Positions 15,907 to 24,232 of a DNA stretch of 64,000 nt are shown here, one piece after another. Source of the stretch: an uncultured Acetatifactor sp. (GTDB lineage Bacteria; Bacillota; Clostridia; Lachnospirales; Lachnospiraceae); the NCBI GenBank assembly GCA_934394815.1, contig CAKRRD010000004.1, positions 25,918-89,917 on the forward strand, given 5' to 3'. The notes under the pieces are model-generated. The model had not been told where the DNA came from and searched no databases. It saw nothing but the letters and a program-made list of their open reading frames with translations. Positions within the stretch are counted from its first letter, which is position 1. Each line of letters opens with the position of its first letter. A program made the translations under genes and the position numbers.

Positions 15907-17859
15907 TTATACCTCTTCCATGATCGTACCTTCCCGGTAAGCCTCCAGGAGTTCTTCCAGATAGAAGATATTCTCCTGGATCTCTTTGCCGGTATCGGTA
16001 TCTGCTACCAGCTTTCTGTGCGGGAAATTCTCCACCACCACGGAATCCGAGAAAATATCCGATTCCTTGATGATCGCCGCTTCTGTGGATTCGAAGGGTT
16101 CATGGGCTACCAGACGCATTCCTCTGGAATTACATACTAATGTGTATCCCGCAATTCCCGTCTTCTTCTGGTATGCCTTGGAGAAGCCGCCGTCGATGAT
16201 CAGCAGTCTGCCGCCACATTTGATGGGGGATTCCCCATGGATCTGTTCTACCGGCACATGGCCGTTGACAATATGGGCATCGGTCTTATCCAGACCGAAT
16301 TCTTCCAGAATCTTTCCGATGACTTCTTCATTTTCCAGCAGCTTATAGTAGCTGTTCTTCTCCTCTGCGTGGGTCTCCTTATCCTCCAGGAAATACCGCT
16401 CAAAGGTGGCCATTTTGGCCTTGCCGAATACCGGGGATCCGGGACCGGCCCAGATGTACCAGATCATATCCTGTCCCAGGGCACGCTCCCTGGCTTCCTT
16501 GGCATAATAGCCTCTTCTGGCATAATATTCCAGAATATCATACAGGGCTTTCCCGCAATATTCTTTGCCGCAGATCTCCACCTGCATAAAGCTGCCATCC
16601 GGATTTAAAGGCACACAGCCGTGATACAGGAGATTTCCGTTGTAGATCTTGTACATGCCGCCCTTGGAAAAGAGGAATTTCACATGGCGCTGTAATTTTT
16701 CACAGCGCATGAATACCTGCTGCAGACGCAGCATGACCTTGCTCTCCTCCTCGGTAAGTTCATAGGGATGCTCCGGATCCACGGTGGGGAAATCCACATC
16801 CTTCATGGGATACTCTTTGCCATCCACGCAGACGGTCTTTTTCCCGAAATCGATCCGGTGTAACAGCATCCGGTCTTCCATGTGGAACTCGGGATGTCTC
16901 ATGATCAACTGGCCTTCCAGCTTGAACTGCAAAACAGCGATGGCCTTGTGCATCTTGGTATCCAGCCCCAGATCCTTGGTATTGTAATCGGTGTTGAATT
17001 TGATGGTAAAGGCATCACAGTTGGTATTTTCATAAGTTTCCAGTGCAAACGCAGCCAACGGCAGCAGATTGATTCCGTAGCCATCTTCCAGGGTGGCGAG
17101 ATTGCCGTATCTGGCAGACATTCTGACCACATTGGCGATACAGGCCAGACTTCCGGCCGCAGCTCCCATCCATACCATGTCATGGTTGCCCCACTGGACA
17201 TCCACGGAATGGTACTCACACAGGGTATCCATAATAATATGGGGACCGGGACCTCTGTCATAAATATCACCGACGATGTGCAGATGATCGATGACCAGCC
17301 GCTGGATCAGGTGGCTTAAGGCAATGATAAACTGCGGCGCCCTGCCGATACGGATGATGGTATGGATGATTTCATTATAGTAGGCCTCTTTATCCTGGAT
17401 TTCTTCCTTCTCCGTGATCAGTTCTTCGATGACATAGGCAAAATCCTTCGGCAAAGCTTTCCGGACCTTGGAACGGGTATATTTGGAGGAGACACGTTTA
17501 ATGACCTGCACCAGCCGATGGAGGGATATCTTGTACCAGTCCTCCAGATTGTCCTCCTCCCGCTCCACGATCTCCAGCTTGCTTTCCGGATAATAGATCA
17601 GGGTGGCGAGGCTTTTTTTATCTTTATTGCTGATGGTGTTGCCGAATTCTTCGTCGATCTTGCGGCGCACGGAACCGGAGCCGTTTTTCAGCACATGATT
17701 GAACTGTTCATATTCTCCGTGAATATCCGTCAGGAAATGCTCCGTGCCCTTGGGCAGGTTCAGGATGGATTGGAGGTTGATGATCTCCGTGGAGGCTGCC
17801 GCAATATTTTTATATTGGTGTGAGAGGGTCTTTAAGACCTTCTGTTCCATTTCGTTCAT
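15907..17859 (-). CDS. fbp: Fructose-1,6-bisphosphatase, class III
   Basis: A 650-residue enzyme of gluconeogenesis that removes the C1 phosphate of fructose 1,6-bisphosphate. It is the Firmicutes class III form (FBPase_2), with the calcineurin-like metal motifs TDIHGEYEQF, GDIYDRGP and WGNHDMVW, and the usual length of about 640-670 residues. ATG 17859 has AAAGGTG upstream. It is 18 bases after dapB and probably read in the same transcript. The next gene beyond its stop is convergent, with a one-base gap. Confidence 0.95.
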   Translation of the reverse strand: MNEMEQKVLKTLSHQYKNIAAASTEIINLQSILNLPKGTEHFLTDIHGEYEQFNHVLKNGSGSVRRKIDEEFGNTISNKDKKSLATLIYYPESKLEIVEREEDNLEDWYKISLHRLVQVIKRVSSKYTRSKVRKALPKDFAYVIEELITEKEEIQDKEAYYNEIIHTIIRIGRAPQFIIALSHLIQRLVIDHLHIVGDIYDRGPGPHIIMDTLCEYHSVDVQWGNHDMVWMGAAAGSLACIANVVRMSARYGNLATLEDGYGINLLPLAAFALETYENTNCDAFTIKFNTDYNTKDLGLDTKMHKAIAVLQFKLEGQLIMRHPEFHMEDRMLLHRIDFGKKTVCVDGKEYPMKDVDFPTVDPEHPYELTEEESKVMLRLQQVFMRCEKLQRHVKFLFSKGGMYKIYNGNLLYHGCVPLNPDGSFMQVEICGKEYCGKALYDILEYYARRGYYAKEARERALGQDMIWYIWAGPGSPVFGKAKMATFERYFLEDKETHAEEKNSYYKLLENEEVIGKILEEFGLDKTDAHIVNGHVPVEQIHGESPIKCGGRLLIIDGGFSKAYQKKTGIAGYTLVCNSRGMRLVAHEPFESTEAAIIKESDIFSDSVVVENFPHRKLVADTDTGKEIQENIFYLEELLEAYREGTIMEEV

Positions 17860-17877
17860 AGGAGTATCACCTTTCTG

Positions 17878-18642
17878 TTACATCGCTGCATCAATGACAT
17901 CAGACATATTGTACATGCCGGCGGGCCTGCCTGCCAGGAATTTGGCGGCCTGTACGGCTCCCTTGCCGAAAACAGCCTTGGAGTAGGCGGTGTGGGAGAA
18001 GGTAACCACTTCATCTGCTCCGGCGAAGATCACGTCATGGTCACCGACGATGGTGCCGCCTCTGACGGAGCTGATGCCGATCTCTTTCTTCGGTCTCTGC
18101 TCTCTGCGGGTGCTGCGGTCGTACACATATTCATATTCGCCGTTAAATTCCTCATTGATGGAATCTGCCAGTGCCAGTGCGGTTCCGCTGGGGGCATCTA
18201 CTTTCAGGTTATGATGCTTCTCCACGATTTCCATATCAAAGCCTGCATTGGCCAGTACGCCGGCGGCTTCCTTCAAAAGCTTTAACATCAGATTGATACC
18301 TAAGGACATGTTGGCGGATTTTAAGATAGCCACCTGCTTTGCGGCTTCGTTCACTTTTGCCAGCTGTGCCTCGGACAGTCCGGTGGTGCACAGCACGCAG
18401 GGAATCTTCTTTTCCACACAGTAATCTAACAGCTTGTCCACTGCCACAGCTGCGGAGAAATCAATAATCGCATCTGCTGCCACATCACATTTGGTAATAT
18501 CCGTGAATACGGGATAAGGATTGTGTCCGTCGTCTCTGGCATCAATTCCCGCTGCCAGCTCAATATCCGGATCCGCTGCGATCAGTCCGCTGATCACCTG
18601 TCCCATTTTACCGTTACATCCATGCATAATTACTTTTACCAT
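17878..18642 (-). CDS. dapB: 4-Hydroxy-tetrahydrodipicolinate reductase
   Basis: A 254-residue NAD(P)H-dependent reductase, the second dedicated step of lysine and diaminopimelate synthesis. The nucleotide-binding motif HGCNGKMG (7-14) and catalytic EKHHNLKVDAPSGTA (His143, His144, Lys147) are intact. ATG 18642 follows TAGGAG. Only about 35 bases separate it from the dapA terminator stem, so there is little room for a promoter; expression probably depends on read-through from dapA and therefore on the lysine riboswitch upstream. Confidence 0.96.
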   Translation of the reverse strand: MVKVIMHGCNGKMGQVISGLIAADPDIELAAGIDARDDGHNPYPVFTDITKCDVAADAIIDFSAAVAVDKLLDYCVEKKIPCVLCTTGLSEAQLAKVNEAAKQVAILKSANMSLGINLMLKLLKEAAGVLANAGFDMEIVEKHHNLKVDAPSGTALALADSINEEFNGEYEYVYDRSTRREQRPKKEIGISSVRGGTIVGDHDVIFAGADEVVTFSHTAYSKAVFGKGAVQAAKFLAGRPAGMYNMSDVIDAAM

Positions 18643-18674
18643 TTTCTTCTCTCCTATCTGTTATTCTTTGTAAC

Positions 18675-18713
18675 AAAAATTCCCGCCCATGACAAAAATT
18701 TCACAGGCGGGAT
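18675..18713 (-). terminator. Terminator between dapA and dapB
   Basis: On the minus strand TCCCGCC pairs with GGCGGGA (plus 18706-18712 and 18681-18687), followed by ATTTTTG. It should reduce dapB and fbp transcription relative to dapA. Confidence 0.75.
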
Positions 18714-18742
18714 TCTTCCACTCTTGCTTTTTATTTTCCAGC

Positions 18743-19627
18743 CTACAGGACACCATAATCCTTCAGGGCTTTCTCAAGCCTCCTGGCATTGGTCTCTTCC
18801 ATTTCGCACAGAGGCATACGGAACGCACCGGCCCCCATTCCCATCATGTTCAGTGCTGTCTTCACGGGAATCGGGTTTACTTCACAGAACAGTGCGTTGC
18901 ACAGATCCATGGCATCCAACTGCATCTGACGGCTGCCTGCCACATCTCCGTCGAAGAATTTCTGACAGATCTCGTGGGTCTGTGTGGGTGCTACGTTGGA
19001 AAGTACGGAGATAACTCCGACACCGCCCAGTGCCAGAATGGGTACGATCTGGTCATCATTACCGGAATAAATATCCACAATGCCCTGTCCAATGGCTGCC
19101 AGATGAGCGATCTGGCTGATGTTGCCGCTGGCTTCCTTGACACCAACAATATTCTCCACATCCTTACACAGCTTCACTACAGTCTCCGGCAGGATATTGC
19201 AGCCGGTACGGCTGGGTACGTTATACAGGATAGCGGGAACCTTCACGGAATCCGCAACGGTCTTGAAATGACGATACAGTCCCTTCTGGGTTGCCTTATT
19301 ATAGTAAGGACTTACCAGCAGAATACCGTCCACGCCATATTTTTCCGCCTCCTGAGACAGATATACCGCGGTCTCGGTGCAGTTGGAACCGGTACCTGCC
19401 ACTACAGGGATCCTCTTCGCTACTTTGTCCACACAATATTTGATGGTATCCAGATGCTCCTCATGGGTCAGGGTAGATGACTCTCCGGTGGTGCCACATA
19501 CAATAATGGCATCGGTGCCGTTTGCGATCTGGAATTCGATCAGTTCACCGAATTTTTCATAATTGACGGATCCGTCCTCGTTCATGGGTGTGACAATAGC
19601 CACGCCTGCTCCTTTAAAAATAGCCAT
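18743..19627 (-). CDS. dapA: 4-Hydroxy-tetrahydrodipicolinate synthase
   Basis: A 294-residue (beta/alpha)8 lyase that condenses pyruvate and aspartate semialdehyde, the first dedicated step of lysine/meso-DAP synthesis. Schiff-base Lys164 (VGVKEASG), Tyr135, and Thr46-Thr47 (CGTTGES) are present. The reading frame stays open far upstream, but that part is the lysine riboswitch; ATG 19627 (MAIFKG) has TGGAGG 7 bases before it. It is controlled by the riboswitch and its terminator, and followed by a terminator before dapB. Confidence 0.97.
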   Translation of the reverse strand: MAIFKGAGVAIVTPMNEDGSVNYEKFGELIEFQIANGTDAIIVCGTTGESSTLTHEEHLDTIKYCVDKVAKRIPVVAGTGSNCTETAVYLSQEAEKYGVDGILLVSPYYNKATQKGLYRHFKTVADSVKVPAILYNVPSRTGCNILPETVVKLCKDVENIVGVKEASGNISQIAHLAAIGQGIVDIYSGNDDQIVPILALGGVGVISVLSNVAPTQTHEICQKFFDGDVAGSRQMQLDAMDLCNALFCEVNPIPVKTALNMMGMGAGAFRMPLCEMEETNARRLEKALKDYGVL

Positions 19628-19644
19628 ATGCTTCCTCCATTTGC

Positions 19645-19673
19645 AAAACGCCAGCGCACAATGGCGCTGGCGC
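19645..19673 (-). terminator. Expression-platform terminator of the lysine riboswitch
   Basis: On the minus strand CGCCAGCGC (plus 19664-19672) pairs with GCGCTGGCG (plus 19649-19657), followed by TTTT. It ends 17 bases before the dapA start and is positioned to be controlled by the riboswitch aptamer. Confidence 0.9.
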
Positions 19674-19681
19674 TGATTATC

Positions 19682-19860
19682 CAAGCTTAATTGATAGCGC
19701 CCCATCTGCTTACGAGATGACAGTCATACGTTTCTTAAACGCATGCCCAAGATAATATATACAGGATATCCTATCTTTCGGCGTGTTCCCCTTTCTTCTT
19801 CCCTCAACGGTACCTGTTACCTCCGAAAAAATACTCTTGAAAAACGCAACCTCTATCTTC
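19682..19860 (-). ncRNA. Lysine riboswitch (L box) controlling dapA
   Basis: The minus-strand leader matches the B. subtilis lysC L box in its conserved blocks: GAAGATAGAGGTTGCG, TTCAAGAGTAT, GAAAGGGGAACACGCCGAAAG, then ACTGTCATCTCG and GGGGCGCTATC toward the end. These form the five-helix aptamer core that binds lysine. A perfect TTGACA promoter lies immediately upstream and a terminator follows. High lysine should cause premature termination before dapA. Confidence 0.93.
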
Positions 19861-19874
19861 TTAAATATAATTTT

Positions 19875-19903
19875 ATGATAGCATCAACCCATGTGACTGT
19901 CAA
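19875..19903 (-). promoter_or_regulatory. Sigma-A promoter of the lysine riboswitch/dapA
   Basis: On the minus strand TTGACA (plus 19898-19903), 17-base spacer, TATCAT (plus 19875-19880). The -35 overlaps the stop codon region of the preceding adenosyltransferase gene. Confidence 0.85.
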
Positions 19904-20397
19904 TCCCAGACCTTGAATTTTACCGTCTCGATCCTGGAGACTTCATCGGCCAGAACGCAGATCTCATCGTTTAAGGTGATTCCCGTCAGGATCACATCCG
20001 TATCTCCCCGGCATTCCAGCAATGCCTTCAGTGCATCTTCCGTAATGATATCCTTCTCCACCAGTCCCAGCACTTCGTCCAGAATCAGCAGATCGCACTC
20101 TCCGGTGGTCAGTACCTTCTTGGCAAAGCCGATTCCGTTGCGGATATTCTGGATCTCTTCCTGCTTCTTTTCCTCCGGCAGTTCCACGAAATTACCGTCG
20201 GATTTCTCGAAGCGGAACAGCTTGATCTCCGGTTCCATTCTGCGCAGGAAATCGGAATCTCCCAGTCCTTTTCCCTTCAGAAACTGGATAATAACGACTC
20301 TCTTGCCTTCGACTGCCGCCTGCACTGCTCTTCCGATCGCTGCCGGTGATTTGCCTCTGCCATCGCCGGTATAAATATAGATGCATCCCTCTGCCAT
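19900..20397 (-). CDS. Corrinoid adenosyltransferase-like protein (CobA/CobO/BtuR family)
   Basis: A 165-residue P-loop protein of the CobA/CobO family, which transfers the adenosyl group of ATP to cobalt of cob(I)alamin or cob(I)yrinic acid diamide. The usual GNGKGKTTAA is GDGRGKSPAA here (about residues 11-20), and DLLILDEV with the RGDTDVILTG region is kept. The altered P-loop and the absence of any corrinoid genes nearby leave the true substrate open. I chose ATG 20397 (MAEGCIY) because GAGGTG lies 5-6 bases upstream. It has its own promoter at 20470-20498, and the dapA promoter starts at its end. Confidence 0.78.
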   Translation of the reverse strand: MAEGCIYIYTGDGRGKSPAAIGRAVQAAVEGKRVVIIQFLKGKGLGDSDFLRRMEPEIKLFRFEKSDGNFVELPEEKKQEEIQNIRNGIGFAKKVLTTGECDLLILDEVLGLVEKDIITEDALKALLECRGDTDVILTGITLNDEICVLADEVSRIETVKFKVWD

Positions 20398-20469
20398 TCC
20401 ACACCTCATGGTCTATCTGCGTATTTGACGCTCAATAGCTGTACACAGTTGCTAATATCTATGCATTCT

Positions 20470-20498
20470 TTTATACCATATCCTGTCACATTTTGCAA
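20470..20498 (-). promoter_or_regulatory. Sigma-A promoter of the adenosyltransferase-like gene
   Basis: On the minus strand TTGCAA (plus 20493-20498), 17-base spacer, TATAAA (plus 20470-20475) with TGG just before the -10. Confidence 0.7.
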
Positions 20499-20508
20499 TC
20501 TTTTGTCG

Positions 20509-21162
20509 TTAAACGATGGATTCCTGCACCTGTGCCTCCTCCAAAAGCTCCAATTTGCTGACGGACACCTCGAAGGCCACCCGTTTCTCCACATGCTCCT
20601 CATCCAGCTTCTTCATGTATTCCCGGCTCTGGATCCGTCCCCAGATGGCGCAGCGCTCTCCCACCTTGAAGTGTTCCGCATAGCGGGCATTGCGTCCCCA
20701 GCAGATACAGGGAATGTAGTCGGACTTGCCGTAGGGGCGGTTTACCGCCAGCAGCAGATCAGCGATCTCCCTTCCCAAGGGGGTCTTACGATACACCGGT
20801 TCCTTACATATATATCCATCCAGATAGATCTGGTTCGTCTTCGAACTCTCTTCCATTTCTTCAATAAACTTTACTTCTCTGGCAAATACGGACAGCACCA
20901 GACGATTCCTGCGCTCCTCATGACGATTATAAGAACGAAACTGTCCGTTCACACACAACAGCATACCGATATAGCTTGCCGTCACATCTAACAGTCTCTC
21001 TGAGACCATCACCGGTATGATGTCAAAGCTGTCGCTCAGTCTCGTACATTTGATGTCCACCATGTAGAATCCTTCCCCGTAGATCTCATGGCTGTAGGAA
21101 AAATCACTCACTACCTCCCCCATCACCGTTACCTGATTGTTTTCAATAACCTTATCTGTCAT
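20509..21162 (-). CDS. Tandem OB-fold single-stranded DNA-binding-like protein
   Basis: A 217-residue protein composed of two consecutive SSB-type OB folds: the first about residues 8-95 (VTVMGEVVSDF ... FRSYN), the second about 112-205 (IYLDGYICKEPVYRKTPLGREI ... WGRIQSREY). The second keeps the classical SSB strand pattern. There is no acidic C-terminal tail like that of replicative SSB, so a partner-docking role is unlikely in that form. It may bind single-stranded DNA or RNA. ATG 21162 has GGGAG 8 bases upstream. Divergent from typA across 286 bases. Confidence 0.75.
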   Translation of the reverse strand: MTDKVIENNQVTVMGEVVSDFSYSHEIYGEGFYMVDIKCTRLSDSFDIIPVMVSERLLDVTASYIGMLLCVNGQFRSYNRHEERRNRLVLSVFAREVKFIEEMEESSKTNQIYLDGYICKEPVYRKTPLGREIADLLLAVNRPYGKSDYIPCICWGRNARYAEHFKVGERCAIWGRIQSREYMKKLDEEHVEKRVAFEVSVSKLELLEEAQVQESIV

Positions 21163-21244
21163 TTTTGTTCTCCCTTCTACATCTTCTGACTCTTCTACAA
21201 CAATCTTTATGTATTGCACTACTATTTATACTCTAAAATCCATC

Positions 21245-21260
21245 GTTTGAGTACTAAAAC
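21245..21260. repeat. Near-perfect palindrome between the OB-fold gene and typA
   Basis: GTTT-G-AGTACT-A-AAAC is symmetric except for one base pair. It lies in the divergent intergenic region, near the OB-fold gene side, and may be an operator. Confidence 0.4.
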
Positions 21261-21359
21261 TCATCGCACAAAAGGGCAAATTACGCACAAAAGGGATTTC
21301 TTTTCCATACTTTTTCATATAGAAAACCACCAAAAACGTTGATTTTCCACGGTTTTTTC

Positions 21360-21388
21360 TTGCGTCCGGAAATGATAAGTGCTATACT
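21360..21388 (+). promoter_or_regulatory. Sigma-A promoter of typA
   Basis: TTGCGT (21360-21365), 17-base spacer and TATACT (21383-21388), about 60 bases before the typA start. Confidence 0.75.
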
Positions 21389-21448
21389 GAAACAGTTTGA
21401 AAAAAGATTGAATCAGTTGCACGCATTTTTAGAAAGGCAAGGATTTTT

Positions 21449-23287
21449 ATGAGACAAAAAAGAGAAGATGTCAGAAACGTTGCAATCATTGCTCACGTAG
21501 ACCACGGTAAAACCACTCTGGTGGATGAGCTGTTAAAACAAAGCGGTGTATTCCGTGAAAATCAGGAAGTTGCTGAGCGTGTCATGGACTCCAACGATAT
21601 CGAGCGTGAGCGTGGTATCACCATTCTGTCCAAGAACACTGCCGTTATGTATAAGGGTACCAAGATCAACATCATCGACACCCCGGGCCATGCGGACTTC
21701 GGCGGCGAGGTAGAGCGTGTCCTGAAAATGGTGAACGGTGTTATTCTGGTGGTGGATGCTTTCGAGGGTGCCATGCCCCAGACCAAATTCGTGCTTCGCA
21801 AAGCACTGGAATTAAAACTTCCCGTTATCGTATGTATCAATAAGATCGATCGTCCCGAAGCAAGACCCGACGAAGTGGTGGATGAAGTACTGGAGCTGTT
21901 CTTAGAGCTGGATGCGGATGATTCCCAGCTGGATTGTCCTTTCGTATACGCTTCCGCCAAAGCAGGTATTGCTTCTCTGGATGCCGACGAAATGGGTACC
22001 GATATGGAGCCTCTGTTTGAGACGATCCTGAACTACATCCCCGCTCCCGAGGGAGATCCGGATGCAGCTACCCAGGTACTGATCAGCACCATTGATTATA
22101 ATGAATATGTGGGCCGTATCGGTGTCGGTAAGGTAGACAACGGTACCATCCGTGTGAATCAGGATGTGGTTATCTGTAACCACCACGATCCCGACAAGAT
22201 CATCAAGACCAAGGTCAGCAAGCTGTACGAGTTCGACGGTCTGAACAAAGTGGAAGTCAAGGAAGCAGGCATCGGTTCCATCGTTGCGATCTCCGGTATC
22301 AGCGAGATCCACATCGGTGACACCCTCTGCTCCCCCGAGAACGTAGTACCCATTCCTTTCCAGAAGATCAGCGAGCCTACCATTGCCATGCAGTTCATGG
22401 TAAACGATTCTCCTCTGGCCGGTCAGGAGGGTAAGTTCGTTACCAGCCGTCATCTGCGTGACAGACTGTTCCGCGAATTGAACACCGATGTCTCCTTACG
22501 TGTGGAAGAGACCGAATCCGCTGACCGTTTCAAGGTATCCGGCCGTGGTGAGCTGCATCTGTCCGTACTGATCGAGAACATGCGTCGTGAAGGCTTTGAG
22601 TTCGCTGTAAGTAAGGCGGAGGTACTGTATCATACCGACGAGAACGGCAAGAAGTTAGAGCCTATGGAATTAGCATACATCGATGTTCCCAATGAGTTTG
22701 CCGGTGCAGTCATCGAGAAATTGGGGCAGAGAAAGGGCGAACTCCGCAACATGGGTTCCATCTCCGGCGGTACCTACACCCGTCTGGAGTTCTCCATCCC
22801 CGCAAGAGGACTGATCGGTTACCGAGGTGAGTTCATGACCGATACCAAGGGAAACGGTATCCTGAACACGGTATTCGATGACTACGGCCCTTACAAGGGA
22901 GATATCCAGTATCGTAAGATGGGTTCCCTCATCGCATTTGAAGCCGGTGAAGCCATCACCTACGGTCTGTACAATGCACAGGAGCGCGGTACTCTCTTCA
23001 TTGGACCCGGTGAAAAGGTATACTCCGGTATGGTCATCGGTCAGACCGGACGCAGTGAGGATATCGAGATCAATGTCTGCAAGAAAAAGCAGCTGACCAA
23101 CACCCGTTCCTCCAGTGCCGACGAAGCTCTGCGTCTGACACCGCCCAAGATCCTGTCTCTGGAGCAGGCTCTGGACTTCATCGATACCGACGAGCTGTTG
23201 GAGGTAACCCCTACCAATCTGCGTATCCGTAAGAAGATCCTGGATCCGACCATGAGAAAACGTGCCATGATCAATAAGAAGGCTTAA
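21449..23287 (+). CDS. typA: Translational GTPase TypA/BipA
   Basis: A 612-residue ribosome-associated GTPase of the EF-G family, involved in ribosome assembly at low temperature and in stress. The G-domain motifs [20 protein letters not shown] and NKIDRP are all present, followed by the domain II, III and V regions and the C-terminal domain typical of BipA. Length matches the family. ATG 21449 lies after AAGGCAAGG. It is monocistronic: own promoter at 21360-21388 and a bidirectional terminator right after it. Confidence 0.97.
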   Translation: MRQKREDVRNVAIIAHVDHGKTTLVDELLKQSGVFRENQEVAERVMDSNDIERERGITILSKNTAVMYKGTKINIIDTPGHADFGGEVERVLKMVNGVILVVDAFEGAMPQTKFVLRKALELKLPVIVCINKIDRPEARPDEVVDEVLELFLELDADDSQLDCPFVYASAKAGIASLDADEMGTDMEPLFETILNYIPAPEGDPDAATQVLISTIDYNEYVGRIGVGKVDNGTIRVNQDVVICNHHDPDKIIKTKVSKLYEFDGLNKVEVKEAGIGSIVAISGISEIHIGDTLCSPENVVPIPFQKISEPTIAMQFMVNDSPLAGQEGKFVTSRHLRDRLFRELNTDVSLRVEETESADRFKVSGRGELHLSVLIENMRREGFEFAVSKAEVLYHTDENGKKLEPMELAYIDVPNEFAGAVIEKLGQRKGELRNMGSISGGTYTRLEFSIPARGLIGYRGEFMTDTKGNGILNTVFDDYGPYKGDIQYRKMGSLIAFEAGEAITYGLYNAQERGTLFIGPGEKVYSGMVIGQTGRSEDIEINVCKKKQLTNTRSSSADEALRLTPPKILSLEQALDFIDTDELLEVTPTNLRIRKKILDPTMRKRAMINKKA

Positions 23288-23298
23288 GAAGATATGTA

Positions 23299-23342
23299 AA
23301 AGACCTCCATTTACTGCAGGCGGTAAATGGAGGTCTTTTTGT
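23299..23342. terminator. Bidirectional terminator after typA
   Basis: AAAGACCTCCATTTAC (23299-23314) pairs perfectly with GTAAATGGAGGTCTTT (23323-23338). T runs occur on both sides, so it can also end the InlB-repeat gene transcript on the other strand. Confidence 0.92.
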
Positions 23343-23355
23343 ATTTAAAAAACAA

Positions 23356-24018
23356 TTAGTTCCATATGGCAGTCAGGACATGCTCTCCGGTCATCTGGAC
23401 GACGGTGTCTTGTGTGATGATCTGACCGCTGTACTCCCATCCGGCGAAGGTACTGCCCTCTTTTACCGGGGTGGGGAGTTCCCCATAGATCTCACCGAAG
23501 GTCACCTGTTTCGACTCTGTGACAGAACCGTCGGTGTCAGTGCCACCGTCATAGTCGAATTTCACGGTGAACTGTGCGGGAACCCAGTGGGCGGTCAGGG
23601 TCATGTCACCGGTGACTTTCTCCGACTGAAAATACCATGGTGCTGTCTCTCCCTCTTTTTCCGTATACCACCCGTCAAAGGTGTAGCCGGGCTTGTAGGG
23701 TGTCTCTGGCTCTGTAAGGAATTCGCCGTAGCGCACCTTCCGGGCTGCCACTTCACTTCCGCCGTCCGTATCATACACAATGTTGAATCCTCCGCGTACC
23801 GCGAAGAAAATGATCATTCCCACGATCACCACGATCAGAACACCGATCAGCCCGTCCAGAATGCGGATGGGGACATCCTTACTTCCGTAGATGCCGCGGC
23901 CGAACCATTTTCCCTTCGGACGAACCGGCTCCTGCGTCTGTCCCGCCATTTCTGACGATGTGGTGACTTCTGCTGCCTTTTCTTCTGTATTCTCTGTTGT
24001 CACTTGTTCCTGATTCAT
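23356..24018 (-). CDS. Membrane protein with two InlB B-repeats (Flg_new)
   Basis: A 220-residue bitopic protein. A charged, Glu/Thr-rich cytoplasmic N-terminus (1-60) is followed by one transmembrane helix (about 70-95) and two outside beta-grasp repeats of the Listeria-Bacteroides (InlB B) type, each with a GYTFDGW/GSTFAGW core and a TLTAHW/VLTAIW end. These repeats occur in surface adhesins and stalks; here the small size suggests a short cell-surface display module. ATG 24018 has AAGGAA 5 bases upstream; the in-frame ATG at 24075 has none. It follows the mgl operon on the same strand but after a hairpin. Confidence 0.8.
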   Translation of the reverse strand: MNQEQVTTENTEEKAAEVTTSSEMAGQTQEPVRPKGKWFGRGIYGSKDVPIRILDGLIGVLIVVIVGMIIFFAVRGGFNIVYDTDGGSEVAARKVRYGEFLTEPETPYKPGYTFDGWYTEKEGETAPWYFQSEKVTGDMTLTAHWVPAQFTVKFDYDGGTDTDGSVTESKQVTFGEIYGELPTPVKEGSTFAGWEYSGQIITQDTVVQMTGEHVLTAIWN

Positions 24019-24060
24019 AGTTTTCCTTCGCTTTCCTGCTTTACTGTGTCCTGATACCGG

Positions 24061-24093
24061 AAATGCACCGGACACCTGGTATCCGGCGCATTT
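24061..24093 (-). repeat. Hairpin between mglC and the InlB-repeat gene
   Basis: AAATGC-A-CCGGA (24061-24072) and TCCGG-C-GCATTT (24082-24093) pair with one mismatch. A T run follows on the plus side but is weak on the minus side, so its role as the mgl terminator is uncertain. A further structure (CATGTG 24117-24122 with CACATG 24161-24166, enclosing GCAAT/ATTGC) lies between it and mglC. Confidence 0.45.
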
Positions 24094-24232
24094 TCTGACT
24101 TTTCATATACAATTCCCATGTGCCGCAGCACTTTATGCCGCGCAATCTCGAAATTGCAGTCACATGAATTTTCCGAAATTTCTTTTTACATGTGTTATCT
24201 GCGCGTATTATTTTCCTGGAAGGGTTATGTCA

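Noticed and set aside
19628-19705. N-terminal extension of dapA
   Set aside because: The open part is the lysine riboswitch and its terminator, and a good ribosome site precedes ATG 19627.
24111-24170. Cloverleaf-like fold (possible tRNA)
   Set aside because: Arms do not match tRNA: no conserved T-loop GTTCRANNC and no seven-bp acceptor stem.
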